Below are positions 63,581-64,000 of a DNA stretch of 64,000 nucleotides, one piece after another (position 1 is the stretch's first letter; the number at the start of each line of letters is the position of its first letter). Both the position numbers and the translations under genes were made by a program. The stretch lies in contig NZ_JAEOAH010000009.1 in NCBI RefSeq assembly GCF_016612995.1, forward strand, positions 16,316 through 80,315, in the 5' to 3' direction. The notes beneath the pieces were generated by a model, which was not told where the DNA came from, ran no database searches, and was given only the letters and a program-made list of their open reading frames with translations. This DNA comes from Viridibacillus soli (GTDB lineage Bacteria; Bacillota; Bacilli; Bacillales_A; Planococcaceae).

Positions 63581-64000
63581 CAAACACATTCTACCACAAA
63601 AAAACGTACTTTTAAGCATCTAAATGCTTTTGATCGCGGAAAAATTGCTGCCTTACATAAGGTAGGTTTATCTATGCAAGCAATTGCTGATCAAGTTGGA
63701 TGCGATAAAAGTACAATTTCTAGAGAATTAAAACGAGGGACTGTTACCCAAATGAAAACAGGAAGAACGTTTTACGAAACCTACTTTCCTGCCTTCGCTG
63801 AAACGAAAATTTTAGTAGATAAATGGTCCCCTGATGCCGTCTGTGGTTATGCAAAATTACATCAACTATTTGAAGGACCTACCTTATGCTCCAAGACATT
63901 ATATAATTATATCGAACAAGGTTTCCTGAACATTAGAAACATAGATTTGCCGATGAAAACGCGACTGAACACCAAGAAAAAACGTTCTCGTAAAAATAAA
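63575..64000 (+). CDS. IS30-family transposase (cut by the window end)
   Basis: 142 codons open from ATG 63575 with GGAGGG upstream. The HTH (FDRGKIAALHKVGLSMQAIA, then DKSTISRELKRG) is the IS30 signature, followed by KWSPDAVCGYAKL and LYNYIEQGFLNI. About 30 residues seem to be missing between YETYFP and KILVDKW compared with typical family members, with the frame kept. The rest is outside the window. Confidence 0.8.
   Translation, partial: MAQTHSTTKKRTFKHLNAFDRGKIAALHKVGLSMQAIADQVGCDKSTISRELKRGTVTQMKTGRTFYETYFPAFAETKILVDKWSPDAVCGYAKLHQLFEGPTLCSKTLYNYIEQGFLNIRNIDLPMKTRLNTKKKRSRKNK

Overview
The window is low-GC Firmicute chromosome, most likely from a Lysinibacillus/Solibacillus-type member of the Bacillales (Planococcaceae). 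The basis is strong AGGAGG ribosome sites, many TTG/GTG starts, a YjcZ-type sporulation peptide, an S-box metI-metC operon, BrxA, YozE, and a gene order brxA-ypiP-(insert)-ypjP-(insert)-thyA/dfrA-yplQ-degV-ypmR-ypmS-msrA-msrB that, as I recall it, resembles B. subtilis. No tRNA, rRNA or CRISPR array was seen.

Region by region. 1-8.2 kb: accessory genes (Nudix, a damaged DinB gene, Vat-like acetyltransferase, GNAT), a CPBP protease/TetR pair with two matching operator-like palindromes, a dead ISL3 element, the BrnQ carrier, and a 210-aa protein that may have a TIR or deoxyribosyltransferase-like fold. 8.7-15.0 kb: a reduced ICE-like element between two copies of a 13-bp repeat. The left copy is the last codons of a guaA (GMP synthase) fragment. 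The element holds a small-protein family with duplicated domains, a ConQ/TcpA-like DNA translocase, a frameshifted tyrosine integrase, a DUF3800 cargo gene and a long imperfect palindrome. 15-25 kb: small membrane, lipoprotein and hydrolase genes mixed with decayed genes (ABC transporter, DUF4097, DUF4177, IS1182). 25.8-30.2 kb: an HTH regulator divergent from a probable catabolic operon (CMD-family protein, 3-hydroxyisobutyrate dehydrogenase-like, DUF3100 plus a small membrane partner). 30.4-35.8 kb: GNAT, a membrane-anchored serine hydrolase, a CoA-transferase, and a helical protein of unknown function.

36.7-49.7 kb is an old chromosomal backbone broken twice. The first insert carries an RRNPP-type (HTH plus TPR) regulator followed after 1 nt by a 42-residue secreted pro-peptide gene, then a PhzF-fold protein lacking its catalytic residues, and a tiny hydrophobic peptide gene on the other strand. 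This looks like a complete, undescribed peptide quorum-sensing locus. The second insert split the native thyA: its 5' relic lies at 42.8 kb and its 3' relic next to dfrA at 49.0 kb. About 5.8 kb lies between them, with a replacement L. casei-type thymidylate synthase, IS3 debris, a duplicated peptide/ABC remnant, an MBL-fold hydrolase and an internally deleted group II intron.

49.8-62.2 kb is mostly ordinary core genome (HlyIII, DegV, YpmR/YpmS, MsrA/MsrB, SAM riboswitch-metI-metC, TPR protein, SH3 protein, chemoreceptor, YozE, DeoD). The window ends with a second tyrosine integrase and the start of an IS30 transposase.

Four copies (one cut by the window edge) of an approximately 200-bp non-coding element with CAGGYGTGTTGATTA-like inverted ends lie at 1, 19.5, 57.9 and 61.1 kb. 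Three have 9-bp target duplications (9/9, 8/9 and 7/9 matches), so this is an active or recently active MITE family. One copy supplies the stop codon of yozE.
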